A stretch of 20,487 bases of DNA. Origin: a virus. Location of the stretch: positions 1 through 20,487 of IMG/VR virus record IMGVR_UViG_3300025645_000581. One strand, written 5' to 3'. Below, piece by piece: positions 1 through 7,630 of the stretch. A program made the position numbers and the translations under genes. Numbering within the stretch: position 1 is the first letter of the stretch; each line of letters opens with the position of its first letter. Below the pieces are notes generated by a model. The model made no database searches, was not told the DNA's origin, and saw nothing but the letters and a program-made list of their open reading frames with translations.

Positions 1-233
1 TTGAACTTGGTGCTATGGAAGGTATCACTCAAAGCGAAGTTAAAGAATATATACGGTATATCGCAGATAGACGTTTAGTTAACTTAGGGTTAAAAGCTAA
101 CTGGGACATATCTGCAAATCCACTGCCTTGGTTAGATTGGGTATTAAATGGCGACAGCTTTAAGAATTTCTTTGAAGGTCGCGTAACAGATTACTCTGCT
201 GATGGAATGTCAGGAGACTCATGGGGATGGTAA
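1..233 (+). CDS. nrdB: Ribonucleotide reductase class I beta subunit (NrdB), C-terminal part
   Basis: The 5' end lies outside the window; the reading frame begins at base 3 and gives the last 76 residues. Class I beta subunits hold the diiron/tyrosyl radical cofactor that lets the alpha subunit reduce ribonucleotides to deoxyribonucleotides, here presumably feeding phage DNA synthesis. The visible part contains the family's C-terminal signature: a YIADRRLVNLGL helix, then NPLPWLDWVLNG, then NFFEGRVTDYS, followed by a short tail ending in WGW. In class I enzymes the extreme C-terminal tail docks onto the alpha subunit. The iron ligands and radical tyrosine would lie upstream and cannot be checked. 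The stop codon overlaps the start of phoH, so the two are probably co-translated. The alpha subunit gene is expected just upstream. Identification is confident; the subclass (Ia or other) cannot be settled from this fragment. Confidence 0.9.
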   Translation, partial: ELGAMEGITQSEVKEYIRYIADRRLVNLGLKANWDISANPLPWLDWVLNGDSFKNFFEGRVTDYSADGMSGDSWGW

Positions 234-940
234 ACGAAATGCCACGTCAACAACGTAAGCAAAAACCAAAGCGTGAAATTAAAGATAAGTTCATGGAAGA
301 ACGGACTCCAAAGACAGCACTTCGGCCTAAGACTATTATGCAAGCACGTTACATAGAGGCTATTAATAGCTTCACGCAAACCATAAGTCTAGGTTGTGCT
401 GGCACGGGCAAGACATACATAGCCAGCACTATGGCAGCGCACTTATACATGCAAGGGACTATTGATAAGATAATCCTGACACGCCCTAACGTACCATCCT
501 CTCGCTCACTGGGTTCCTTTCCTGGAACTTTAGAAGAGAAGATGGCCCCTTGGACTACCCCTGTTGTAGAGGTTCTAAAGAACTGCATGGGTGGTGCATA
601 CGAGAATGCTATTAGGCGTGGTGCAATTATTGTTGCTCCGTTTGAGACTATGCGTGGTTCATCATTCAGTGATGCATTCGTTATTATGGACGAAGCGCAG
701 AACACAACACCAGAAGAAATGAAGATGTTCACCACCCGTATAGGTGAGAACTGCCGCATCGTAATCAATGGTGACATTGCACAATCTGACATACGTCAAA
801 CCAGTGGACTTGCGACAATCATTGAACTTGCACAACGCTTTAACCTTCCTGTTCCTGTTATTGAATTTGGTATTGACGATGTTGTCCGTAGCAAAGAATG
901 CAAAATGTGGATTGAAGCGTTTGACAAACACAAAATCTAA
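221..940 (+). CDS. phoH: PhoH-like P-loop ATPase
   Basis: A 239-residue PhoH-family protein. Walker A is GCAGTGKT at residues 58-65 and Walker B is VIMDEAQN at 154-161, followed by the TTPEEMKMFTTRIG and VINGDIAQSD segments typical of PhoH. The N-terminal 30 residues are Lys/Arg-rich. PhoH is a predicted cytoplasmic ATPase related to the helicase fold. It is common in marine phages, and its biochemical role in infection is unsettled; links to phosphate starvation come from the host homologue. The chosen ATG at 221 has AGGAG at 212-216 only 4 nt away. ATG 227 has a better 10-nt spacing, and ATG 239 is also possible, so the true protein may be 2 to 6 residues shorter. It overlaps the end of nrdB by 13 nt. 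Family assignment is confident, start moderately so. Confidence 0.92.
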   Translation: MGMVNEMPRQQRKQKPKREIKDKFMEERTPKTALRPKTIMQARYIEAINSFTQTISLGCAGTGKTYIASTMAAHLYMQGTIDKIILTRPNVPSSRSLGSFPGTLEEKMAPWTTPVVEVLKNCMGGAYENAIRRGAIIVAPFETMRGSSFSDAFVIMDEAQNTTPEEMKMFTTRIGENCRIVINGDIAQSDIRQTSGLATIIELAQRFNLPVPVIEFGIDDVVRSKECKMWIEAFDKHKI

Positions 941-967
941 CCAACTGTCGCACTATAAGGACTCTCA

Positions 968-1156
968 ATGGATATTGACAAATGGCCTCCTGTATCAACT
1001 GAGGTTGTAGAGGCACTTAAAAAGTTATTCCCCCTCAACCCTGAAATACTAACCTTCACTCCTGAAATGACTCAGGAATGGAAAGGTATTTACAGAGTCA
1101 TAAACTTTTTAGAATTGGTTAATAATGACCAACTAAACCCACACTCGGAGAATTAA
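968..1156 (+). CDS. Small hypothetical protein, 62 aa
   Basis: I do not recognise the family with certainty. It is a short soluble protein beginning MDIDKWPPVSTEVVEALKKL, with a predicted helix at about residues 10-22, a central EMTQEWKGIYRVINFLE helix and an acidic C-terminus. There is no membrane segment and no catalytic motif. TAAGGA at 956-961 sits 6 nt before the ATG and supports the start. It lies 27 nt after phoH and 2 nt before the Pro-rich gene, so it belongs to the transcript leading into the portal gene. Small genes of this size are often found just before the portal in marine T7-like phages, but that is a recollection about position and not evidence of function. Confidence 0.75.
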   Translation: MDIDKWPPVSTEVVEALKKLFPLNPEILTFTPEMTQEWKGIYRVINFLELVNNDQLNPHSEN

Positions 1157-1158
1157 AT

Positions 1159-1377
1159 ATGTGTTTTGGCGGCTCCTCCCCTGCACCTAATCCACCCCCA
1201 CCACCTACTCCACCACCAGCAGACCTTGCACCTACGGCTCCCCGTATTGGTGAGAATGGTGATGTAGACAACAAGCGTTCACAGACCAACAAGAAGAAGA
1301 AAGGCACTTCTGCCTTGCGTATTGACCAGCAAGTTGGTGGTACTTCAGCTACTGGTATTAACATTCCAAAGAAGTAA
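1159..1377 (+). CDS. Small proline-rich phage protein, 72 aa
   Basis: Begins MCFGGSS, followed by a polyproline stretch (about residues 8-26, mostly Pro with Ala/Thr), a basic KRSQTNKKKKG segment at about 39-49, and a C-terminal LRIDQQVGG...GINIP motif. Short proteins with an N-terminal MC/MGFGG, a Pro-rich centre and an LRI...LNIP end are recurrent just before the portal gene in T7-like and related podophages, and are often listed as putative virion proteins. The function is not established. GGAG at 1147-1150 lies 8 nt before the ATG. It is 2 nt after the preceding gene and 6 nt before the portal gene. Cys2 could matter for modification or cross-linking, but there is no lipobox signal peptide. 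Confidence 0.8.
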   Translation: MCFGGSSPAPNPPPPPTPPPADLAPTAPRIGENGDVDNKRSQTNKKKKGTSALRIDQQVGGTSATGINIPKK

Positions 1378-1383
1378 ATATAT

Positions 1384-2919
1384 ATGACAGCTATACGCCA
1401 ACGCTACGAGCGTTTGGAGTCTGAGCGTCAACCTTTTCTTGACCGCGCTAGGGATGCAGCAGAACTTACAATCCCTAGCCTACTTCCTCCAGATGGTCAT
1501 TCAGCACATTCAAAGTTATACACCCCATATCAAGGAATTGGTGCGCGTGGTGTTAATAATTTATCTTCTAAAATGTTGCTGGCATTACTACCTCCTAACT
1601 CGCCATTCTTCCGCTTAACAGTGGACGATTTTAAGTTGCAAGAGTTAGCACAAGAGGAAGGTGCAAGAGCAGAAGTTGAAGAAGCTCTCTCCAAAATTGA
1701 ACGAGCAGTAATGTCTGAGATTGAAGCATCTTCTACTCGCATTGCAGCATTTGAAGCTATTAAACATTTGTTAGTTGCTGGTAACGTACTACTCTTCCAA
1801 CCTGATACAGGTGGAATGAGAGTGTTCCATTTAGACAGATATGTCCTGAAGCGTGACCCAATGGGTAACCCTTTAGAAATAATCACTAAGGAAGATGTAT
1901 CCCCTAGTGCTTTACCTGAAGAACTTAGATTATTACTAGAAGCTGCTGACACAGAAGACACTGCCGAAGATGAACCTGTATCTCTATTTACACATGTTGT
2001 TCGTAGAGACGGTAAATGGAATGTCTCGCAAGAAGTTTCAGGAATACCTGTTCCAGAAGCGACAGGAACTTTTCCCTTGGACAAGTCTCCATACATCCCC
2101 CTACGACTAAGCCGCATTGATGGTGAGTCCTACGGACGTGGATACGTGGAAGAATACCAAGGTGACCTCCGTTCTCTTGAGACTTTAACACAAGCTATTG
2201 TTGAAGCTGCGGCTGCGTCTGCAAAGGTTTTATTCTTAGTAAGACCTAATGGCACAACCCGTGCGCGTGTCCTTGCTGAAGCCCCTAATGGTGCTATACG
2301 TGAAGGTGATGCTAACGATGTAACTACGCTGCAAGTCCAGAAGTCTGGAGATATGCAGATAGCGTTCCAAACAGCACAAGAAATTAAAGAACGATTATCT
2401 TATGCGTTCTTAATGAATTCCTCAGTACAGCGAAATGCTGAACGTGTAACAGCCGAAGAGATTCGTTACATGGCCTCAGAACTAGAGGATGCCCTTGGCG
2501 GTATCTATTCTATCTTGAGCCAGGAATTTCAACTCCCCTTAGTTAACCGACTCTTATTACAAATGCAAAAGCAGAAGAAAGTTCCGCAATTGCCAAAGGG
2601 TGTGGTGTCTCCAACAATCGTCACTGGACTTGAGGCTTTAGGCCGTGGACATGACTTAAATAAATTATCTGCAATGCTCGACCACCTTCAGCCTCTAGGC
2701 CCAGAAGCGATTCAAAAGTACATGAACGTAGGTGATTACATCACTCGCGTAGGTACATCACTGGGTATGGACATGGGTGGCTTGATTAAATCTGAAGAAC
2801 AGATGCAACAAGAAGAACAGCAAGCAATGGCTATGCAAACTGGACAACAGTTAGCACCTCAAGCCTTTGATGCTATGAAAGAGCAAATGACAGCACAACA
2901 AGGAAATGAGCAAACATAA
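1384..2919 (+). CDS. Portal (head-tail connector) protein, T7 gp8-like
   Basis: 511 residues, close to the usual length (T7 gp8 is about 536). The portal forms the dodecameric ring at one capsid vertex that nucleates assembly and serves as the DNA channel for the terminase and tail. The N-terminal signature at about residues 46-78 (YTPYQGIGARGVNNLSSKML then LALLPPNSPFFRL) is characteristic of the T7-type connector. The middle has the GYVEEYQGDLRSLETLTQAI segment and later NAERVTAEEIRYMASELEDA, both typical of the family. The C-terminal 40 residues are Gln/Met-rich. The ribosome binding site is weak (AAGAAG around 1369-1374), unlike its neighbours, so expression may depend partly on coupling to the gene before it. 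Its TAA shares one base with the scaffold ATG (TAATG). Confidence 0.95.
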   Translation: MTAIRQRYERLESERQPFLDRARDAAELTIPSLLPPDGHSAHSKLYTPYQGIGARGVNNLSSKMLLALLPPNSPFFRLTVDDFKLQELAQEEGARAEVEEALSKIERAVMSEIEASSTRIAAFEAIKHLLVAGNVLLFQPDTGGMRVFHLDRYVLKRDPMGNPLEIITKEDVSPSALPEELRLLLEAADTEDTAEDEPVSLFTHVVRRDGKWNVSQEVSGIPVPEATGTFPLDKSPYIPLRLSRIDGESYGRGYVEEYQGDLRSLETLTQAIVEAAAASAKVLFLVRPNGTTRARVLAEAPNGAIREGDANDVTTLQVQKSGDMQIAFQTAQEIKERLSYAFLMNSSVQRNAERVTAEEIRYMASELEDALGGIYSILSQEFQLPLVNRLLLQMQKQKKVPQLPKGVVSPTIVTGLEALGRGHDLNKLSAMLDHLQPLGPEAIQKYMNVGDYITRVGTSLGMDMGGLIKSEEQMQQEEQQAMAMQTGQQLAPQAFDAMKEQMTAQQGNEQT

Positions 2920-3707
2920 TGGTAGAATCTGTAACAATTGCCCAAGGCGAAGACAAAGATGACCAAGAGCATATTGATGCTATGGTAGCTAAAGCTGACG
3001 GTGATTCCCCCCAGACCCCAGACAACCAAGAGTCCGAAACGGATGAACGGCCTGAGTGGTTACCAGAGAAGTTTAAGACCCCAGAAGATATGGCTAAGTC
3101 TTACGCTGCCCTTGAAAAGAAAATGTCAGGTGGTAAAGATACTGAAGCTACGGCTGAAGAAACACCATCTGAAATACCTACTAAAGATGATGCTAAAGAG
3201 GTTGCCTCTAATGCAGGGCTAGACTTCGATGCTATGCAATTAGAGTATGGCAGCAATGGCTCTTTATCTGATGAAACCTATGAGGCCATCAATAAGTCAG
3301 GCATTCCCCGTGATGTTGTTGATTCATACATTGCTGGGCAAGAAGCATTAGCCACAAGTATACGAACTGAAATGTTCAGTACAGTAGGTGGTGAAGAAAA
3401 CTATGGCTCTATGATGTCTTGGGCGACTAACAATCTTAGCGGTGCTGAAATTGATTCGTACAATAATGTCATGGGTTCAGCAGACCAAAATCAAATCCAA
3501 TTAGCTGTTCGCGGCCTTAACGCTCAATACCAAGCAGACACTGGGAGTAACCCTTCGTTACTATCTGGCGACACCCCTGCAAATGCAGGAAGTAAATTTG
3601 AGAGCGTAGCACAGGTTACAGCAGCTATGCGCGACCCGAAATATAAGACTGACCCTGCATTCCGCAAGACAGTCGAAGCTAAGTTAGCGCGCTCTAGCGT
3701 TATCTAA
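2919..3707 (+). CDS. Capsid assembly scaffolding protein, T7 gp9-like
   Basis: 262 residues, somewhat shorter than T7 gp9 (about 307). The N-terminal 40 residues are strongly acidic and probably disordered. Then comes RPEWLPEKFKTPEDMAKSYA at about residues 44-63, the recognisable motif of podovirus scaffolds, then another acidic Thr/Glu linker, and a helical C-terminal half ending in basic residues (KYKTDPAFRKTVEAKLARSS), as expected for the capsid-binding end. Scaffold is incorporated in the procapsid and leaves before packaging. Position between portal and capsid fits. The start ATG overlaps the portal stop by one base (TAATG), with GAG at 2908-2910 about 8 nt upstream, suggesting translational coupling. 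Confidence 0.9.
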   Translation: MVESVTIAQGEDKDDQEHIDAMVAKADGDSPQTPDNQESETDERPEWLPEKFKTPEDMAKSYAALEKKMSGGKDTEATAEETPSEIPTKDDAKEVASNAGLDFDAMQLEYGSNGSLSDETYEAINKSGIPRDVVDSYIAGQEALATSIRTEMFSTVGGEENYGSMMSWATNNLSGAEIDSYNNVMGSADQNQIQLAVRGLNAQYQADTGSNPSLLSGDTPANAGSKFESVAQVTAAMRDPKYKTDPAFRKTVEAKLARSSVI

Positions 3708-3850
3708 GCACCCCCTCTACAAGCTATAAGCTAAACCACTGACAAATACATTGCCCTTGCGAGGGACAACACTGTGGAAGTCACGGAAAGGCTGAAGCCT
3801 CAAGAGAACAAAAAACTTGAAACTTCAATCCCTCTCTAAGGACTATTAAA
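3708..3850 (+). promoter_or_regulatory. Untranslated leader of the capsid gene with hairpins
   Basis: The longest gap in the window without a convincing gene. It has a hairpin at 3751-3769: CCCT/AGGG with a UGCG loop, extended by UUG/CAA pairs with one bulged A. A second hairpin is at 3789-3800 (AGGC, UGAA loop, GCCT). An imperfect inverted repeat, CTTGAA-AC-TTCAA, lies just before the ribosome binding site. The leader ends in TAAGGA about 8 nt before the capsid ATG. In T7 the equivalent position holds the strong phi10 promoter and the gene 10 leader, so a promoter or a stability/translation element is expected here. I could not identify a promoter consensus. Confidence 0.5.
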
Positions 3851-4783
3851 ATGAGTAACGCAACTGTATCACGTCTAGGCCAAGTCAATGGCGCTGGCGC
3901 AACTGATGCATTATTTCTAAAGCTATTCGCTGGCGAAGTAATCACACAGTTTGAAGAAAAGAACGTAATGGCAGCAATGCATTCTGTTCGCACTATCAAC
4001 AATGGCAAGTCAGCATCATTCCCAGTTATGGGTACTGCGACTGCTTCTTACCACTCTGTTGGTGAAGAAATCTTAGGTGGTTCAATCAAAGCAGCAGAGA
4101 AGATTATTGCTGTTGACGATTTGTTAATTGCCCCTGCTTTCATTGCAAACATTGATGAAGCTAAGAACCACTATGACGTGCGTTCAACCTACACCAAAGA
4201 GTTAGGTAACGTATTGGCTAACACATACGACAAGAACATCTTGCGCGTAGTTGTACAAGCTGCTCGTAGTGCTGCAACTATTACCGGTACTAACGGTGGT
4301 ACTGTAATCACTAAAGCAAACTTCACTACCTCTGCAAACATCGTAGCTGCTTTGTTCGATGCTGCTGAGTCTATGGACGGTGATGACATTCCAGAAGATG
4401 AACGCTATGCCGTTGTATCTCCTGCTATCTACTACAAGCTTGCACAAGACACCACTGTCTTGAACAAAGATTGGGGTGGTGCTGGTGCATACGCAGACGG
4501 TAAAGTATTGCGCGTAGCTGGTATTACCATCGTTAAGTCTAACCACTTACCTACTGGTAACCAAACCACTACTACTGGTGAGCAGAACACTTACCATGCT
4601 GACTTCACAAAGACAAAGGCTGTGGTATTCCACAAGTCTGCTGTCGCTACAGTTAAGCTAATGGACTTGGGCCTTGAGTCTGAGTACGACATTCGTCGCC
4701 AAGGAACCTTATTCGTTGCTAAATATGCAATGGGTCACGGTATCTTGCGTCCAGAAGCTGCTATTGAATTAGCATTGCCATAA
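3851..4783 (+). CDS. Major capsid protein, T7 gp10-like
   Basis: 310 residues (T7 gp10A is about 345), consistent with an HK97-fold capsid protein of T7-like phages. It begins with SRLGQVNGAGATDALFLKLF, GEVITQFEEKNVM and RTINNGKSASFPVMGTATA, a series of motifs diagnostic of this family. The C-terminus has the ESEYDIRRQGTLFVAKYAMG segment followed by HGILRPEAAIELA. The start is supported by TAAGGA in the leader. A strong terminator follows the stop by only 6 nt, so there is no room for a T7 10B-like frameshift extension. It is probably among the most abundant products of the phage, consistent with its own leader and terminator. Confidence 0.96.
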   Translation: MSNATVSRLGQVNGAGATDALFLKLFAGEVITQFEEKNVMAAMHSVRTINNGKSASFPVMGTATASYHSVGEEILGGSIKAAEKIIAVDDLLIAPAFIANIDEAKNHYDVRSTYTKELGNVLANTYDKNILRVVVQAARSAATITGTNGGTVITKANFTTSANIVAALFDAAESMDGDDIPEDERYAVVSPAIYYKLAQDTTVLNKDWGGAGAYADGKVLRVAGITIVKSNHLPTGNQTTTTGEQNTYHADFTKTKAVVFHKSAVATVKLMDLGLESEYDIRRQGTLFVAKYAMGHGILRPEAAIELALP

Positions 4784-4789
4784 CACACT

Positions 4790-4815
4790 AGGGGAACTTC
4801 GGTTCCCCTTTTTTT
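4790..4815 (+). terminator. Rho-independent terminator after the capsid gene
   Basis: Perfect 8-bp stem AGGGGAAC / GTTCCCCT closed by a TTCG loop (C-UUCG-G, an exceptionally stable tetraloop), followed directly by a run of T (4809-4815). It lies 6 nt after the capsid stop and 22 nt before the next gene. It matches the position of T-phi after T7 gene 10 and would lower transcription of tail genes relative to capsid. Confidence 0.92.
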
Positions 4816-4837
4816 CCTCTTTTAAGGATTCACTACT

Positions 4838-5416
4838 ATGTCCCTAACACCTACAAGTGAGTTGGAAGCAGTCAATACCATGCTCAATACTATTGGTGAA
4901 GCACCTGTGAACACCTTGGTAAACATGACTTCAGTCGATGCCCTAGCTGCACTTTCTGTATTACACAGTGTTAACCGTGGAGTTCAAGTTGAAGGTTGGT
5001 TCTTTAACACTGAGTATGACTATCCTCTAGTTCCTGACCTAGATAACAACCTACCATTACCTACTAATTTAATGTCTGTGGATTCCTCTGAAGTGTCTAC
5101 TAAACATGACTTAGTCCAACGTGGTTCACGGGCGTATGACCGTAAAAACCATACATACACATTCACTGATACTGTGAAATGTAACCTAATTCTTTTACTG
5201 GCCTTTGAGGAAATCCCAGAGGCAGCACGTAACTACATCACCCTACGGGCATCCCGTATACTCCAAGACCGCTTGCTCGGCTCTGACTCATTACACGGAA
5301 TGAACCGTGAAGACGAGTATCTAGCTTTAACTAGCCTCCGTCTTATTGAGTCCCAGAATGCTGACTACAATATCCTAACTGGTAACCAAGACGTTTACCG
5401 AATAATTTCGAGGTAA
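4838..5416 (+). CDS. Tail tubular protein A, T7 gp11-like (gatekeeper/adaptor)
   Basis: 192 residues, practically the length of T7 gp11 (196). The N-terminal part contains ELEAVNTMLNTIGEAPVNTL, the signature of the podovirus tail tube A family, and GWFFNTEYDYPL with N(L)PLPTNLMSVD follows at about residues 51-80. The protein forms the ring between the portal and the nozzle and helps close the channel after packaging. The start is set by TAAGGA at 4823-4828. It lies between the capsid terminator and tail tube B, with 3 nt to the next start. Confidence 0.93.
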   Translation: MSLTPTSELEAVNTMLNTIGEAPVNTLVNMTSVDALAALSVLHSVNRGVQVEGWFFNTEYDYPLVPDLDNNLPLPTNLMSVDSSEVSTKHDLVQRGSRAYDRKNHTYTFTDTVKCNLILLLAFEEIPEAARNYITLRASRILQDRLLGSDSLHGMNREDEYLALTSLRLIESQNADYNILTGNQDVYRIISR

Positions 5417-5419
5417 CAC

Positions 5420-7630
5420 ATGGCACTTGTAAGTAGCAGTATTCCAAACCTCGCTAACGGGGTATCACAGCAAGCCCCTAGTGTTCGTTTGAATTCTCAA
5501 GCAGAAGAACAGGTCAATGCCTTTAGTTCTATTATCAGTGGTTTACGCAAGCGACCTCCTTCACAGCATTTAGCTACTTTGGTGTCCAATGCCCAAGCCA
5601 ATGGTAATTTCTTTATACACACCATTAACCGTGACATAACTGAGCGTTACATTGTTATTGCAGACAACACGTCTTTAAAAGTGTTTGGCTTTGACGGGAC
5701 TGAATATTCTGTAAGCACACCCTCTGGTTATTCTTACTTAGCTACAGGTAACCCCTTCACAGATTTTAAGTCTGTAACCATTGCTGATTTCACTTTCATA
5801 TTAAATAAATCAATATCTACTTCCGTGATTGCAAGCACTTCAACGCCAGCCCATCCTGAAGCTATTGTGCATGTAAAGCAGGGTAACTACGCGCAAGACT
5901 ATAAAGTATTCATAGACAATGTACAGCGAGCTACATACACCACCAGTGCTACAGACAAGGCTGACCTGAAGACCAACAACATTGCCACACAATTGACTAG
6001 CCAGTTAATTAGTAACTTAGGTTCTGTATATACCATCACACGGTATGGCTCTGCTATACGAATACAGAGAACAGATGGTAATGACTTTACGCTTCGTACT
6101 GAAGACTCCTTCGGTAACGCTGCATTGATTGGTTCCAAAGGTTCCGTACAACGATTCTCTGAATTACCAAGACGTGCATTTAATGGCGTTAAGATGAAGG
6201 TAATAGGTGATGAAACTTCTGAAGCTGATAACTACTATGTTGAATATGTAGCTGACGATACTGCTGAAGGTATATGGAAAGAGTCCATAGCAGAAGGAGC
6301 AGACTCAACAATAAATGCAGCTACTATGCCGTGGAAGCTTGTAAGAAATGCTAATGGCACATTCACGTTTTCTCCTAACGAATGGATTAGCCGTTCTGTA
6401 GGTGATGAAATATCTGCAAGTGACCCCTCTTTTATAGGTAAAAAGCTTAACGATATATTCTTTCATCGTAACCGACTAGGTGTGATAGCAGATGAAAATG
6501 TTATCTTTAGCCGTTCTGGTGAATACTTCTCTTTCTATCCTGAAACAGTAACAACTGTACTAGCAACTGACCCTATAGATGTAGCAGTGAGTCACACTAA
6601 AGTGTCCATACTTCGCCACGCTATACCATTTAACGAGACACTTCTTTTGTTCTCTGACCAGACTCAGTTTATGCTGAGTGCGGGTGACTCATTGACTCCT
6701 GAAACTGTGTCCATAAATCAGACTACTGAATATGAATCATCTTTACAGGCAGAGCCAGTTGGTGCTGGTGAGTATGTTTACTTCGCCACTAACAGGGAAG
6801 ATTTCGCAGGTGTTCGTGAGTTCTTCGTTCAAGCAGATACTGCAAGCAACATCGCTCTTGATGCGACCCTCAATGTTCCTCGTTATATAAAAGGTAAAGC
6901 TACCTCTTTGGTGACTAACACTAATGAAGATATGTTATTTGTATTGACTGATGGTGTAAACACTGTACCAACAGCTTATGTATATAAATATCTAAGACGT
7001 GACGGTCAAGCATTGCAGATGTCTTGGTCTAAGTGGGAGTTCCCGTACTCAGACCGCATACTAAATTTGTCAGTAATTGAGTCAACAGCATTTTGGGTAC
7101 TGCAACGGGGTTCAAGTATTGTTCTTGAAAAGATGCAATTGCAAGAGTCTCCTGAAATAACAGCAACAGGAAAGATGGTTTTCCTTGACGCTCTGGAATC
7201 AGGCTCTACACCAGCCGCTAACCAAATCACTACAACTATTGATGGTGAGAGTTTTGTAGGCTATCCATACACTATGTCTTACACATTCTCAACTCAGTAT
7301 AAGAAAAGTGTAGGTGCTGGTGGTAGTCAGTTAACAGACACTTCAGGCAGATTACAGTTACGCAACTTCAAGTTACTTTACCAAAACACAGGTATGTTTA
7401 AAGTCACTACGCTTACTCAAGGTATCGAACACACTTACCACTTTAGCGGCCCACCATTAGGAATAATAAAAGTTGGTTCAGTAGCCCTGACTTCAGGTGA
7501 CTTTGAGTTTCCTTTGTTATCCAAGAATGACAGGGTTTCTATTACAGTAAGCAATGACACACCTTACCCAAGCACCTTTCAATCTGCGGAATGGACAGGT
7601 TACTACACAACTAAATCAGGAAGAATTTAA
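5420..7630 (+). CDS. Tail tubular protein B, T7 gp12-like (nozzle)
   Basis: 736 residues (T7 gp12 about 794). It opens with SSIPNLANGVSQQAPSVRLN and a QVNAFSSIISGLRKRPP motif, which are unmistakable for this family. Internally it has KLNDIFFHRNRLGVIADENV, FSRSGEYFSFYP and the ATDPIDVAVSHTKVSILRHA segment, all conserved in the beta-propeller nozzle protein. It is predicted to form the hexameric nozzle below gp11 and, with it, to anchor the fibre N-termini. GAGG at 5410-5413 lies 6 nt before the ATG. Its TAA overlaps the next ATG by one base (TAATG). Confidence 0.95.
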   Translation: MALVSSSIPNLANGVSQQAPSVRLNSQAEEQVNAFSSIISGLRKRPPSQHLATLVSNAQANGNFFIHTINRDITERYIVIADNTSLKVFGFDGTEYSVSTPSGYSYLATGNPFTDFKSVTIADFTFILNKSISTSVIASTSTPAHPEAIVHVKQGNYAQDYKVFIDNVQRATYTTSATDKADLKTNNIATQLTSQLISNLGSVYTITRYGSAIRIQRTDGNDFTLRTEDSFGNAALIGSKGSVQRFSELPRRAFNGVKMKVIGDETSEADNYYVEYVADDTAEGIWKESIAEGADSTINAATMPWKLVRNANGTFTFSPNEWISRSVGDEISASDPSFIGKKLNDIFFHRNRLGVIADENVIFSRSGEYFSFYPETVTTVLATDPIDVAVSHTKVSILRHAIPFNETLLLFSDQTQFMLSAGDSLTPETVSINQTTEYESSLQAEPVGAGEYVYFATNREDFAGVREFFVQADTASNIALDATLNVPRYIKGKATSLVTNTNEDMLFVLTDGVNTVPTAYVYKYLRRDGQALQMSWSKWEFPYSDRILNLSVIESTAFWVLQRGSSIVLEKMQLQESPEITATGKMVFLDALESGSTPAANQITTTIDGESFVGYPYTMSYTFSTQYKKSVGAGGSQLTDTSGRLQLRNFKLLYQNTGMFKVTTLTQGIEHTYHFSGPPLGIIKVGSVALTSGDFEFPLLSKNDRVSITVSNDTPYPSTFQSAEWTGYYTTKSGRI

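Noticed and set aside
1530-2117. Open frame on the minus strand (195 codons) inside the portal gene
   Set aside because: The + strand frame encodes a clear portal protein; the minus product is Ser-rich without motifs and all neighbours are on the + strand.
3735-3839. Open frame of about 34 codons in the capsid leader, with a possible GTG at 3774
   Set aside because: No ATG and no ribosome binding site at the GTG, and the hairpins occupy the same bases; too short to support as a gene without comparative data.
4760-4790. Programmed frameshift at the end of the capsid gene, as in T7 gene 10
   Set aside because: No slippery heptamer is visible near the stop and a terminator follows immediately.
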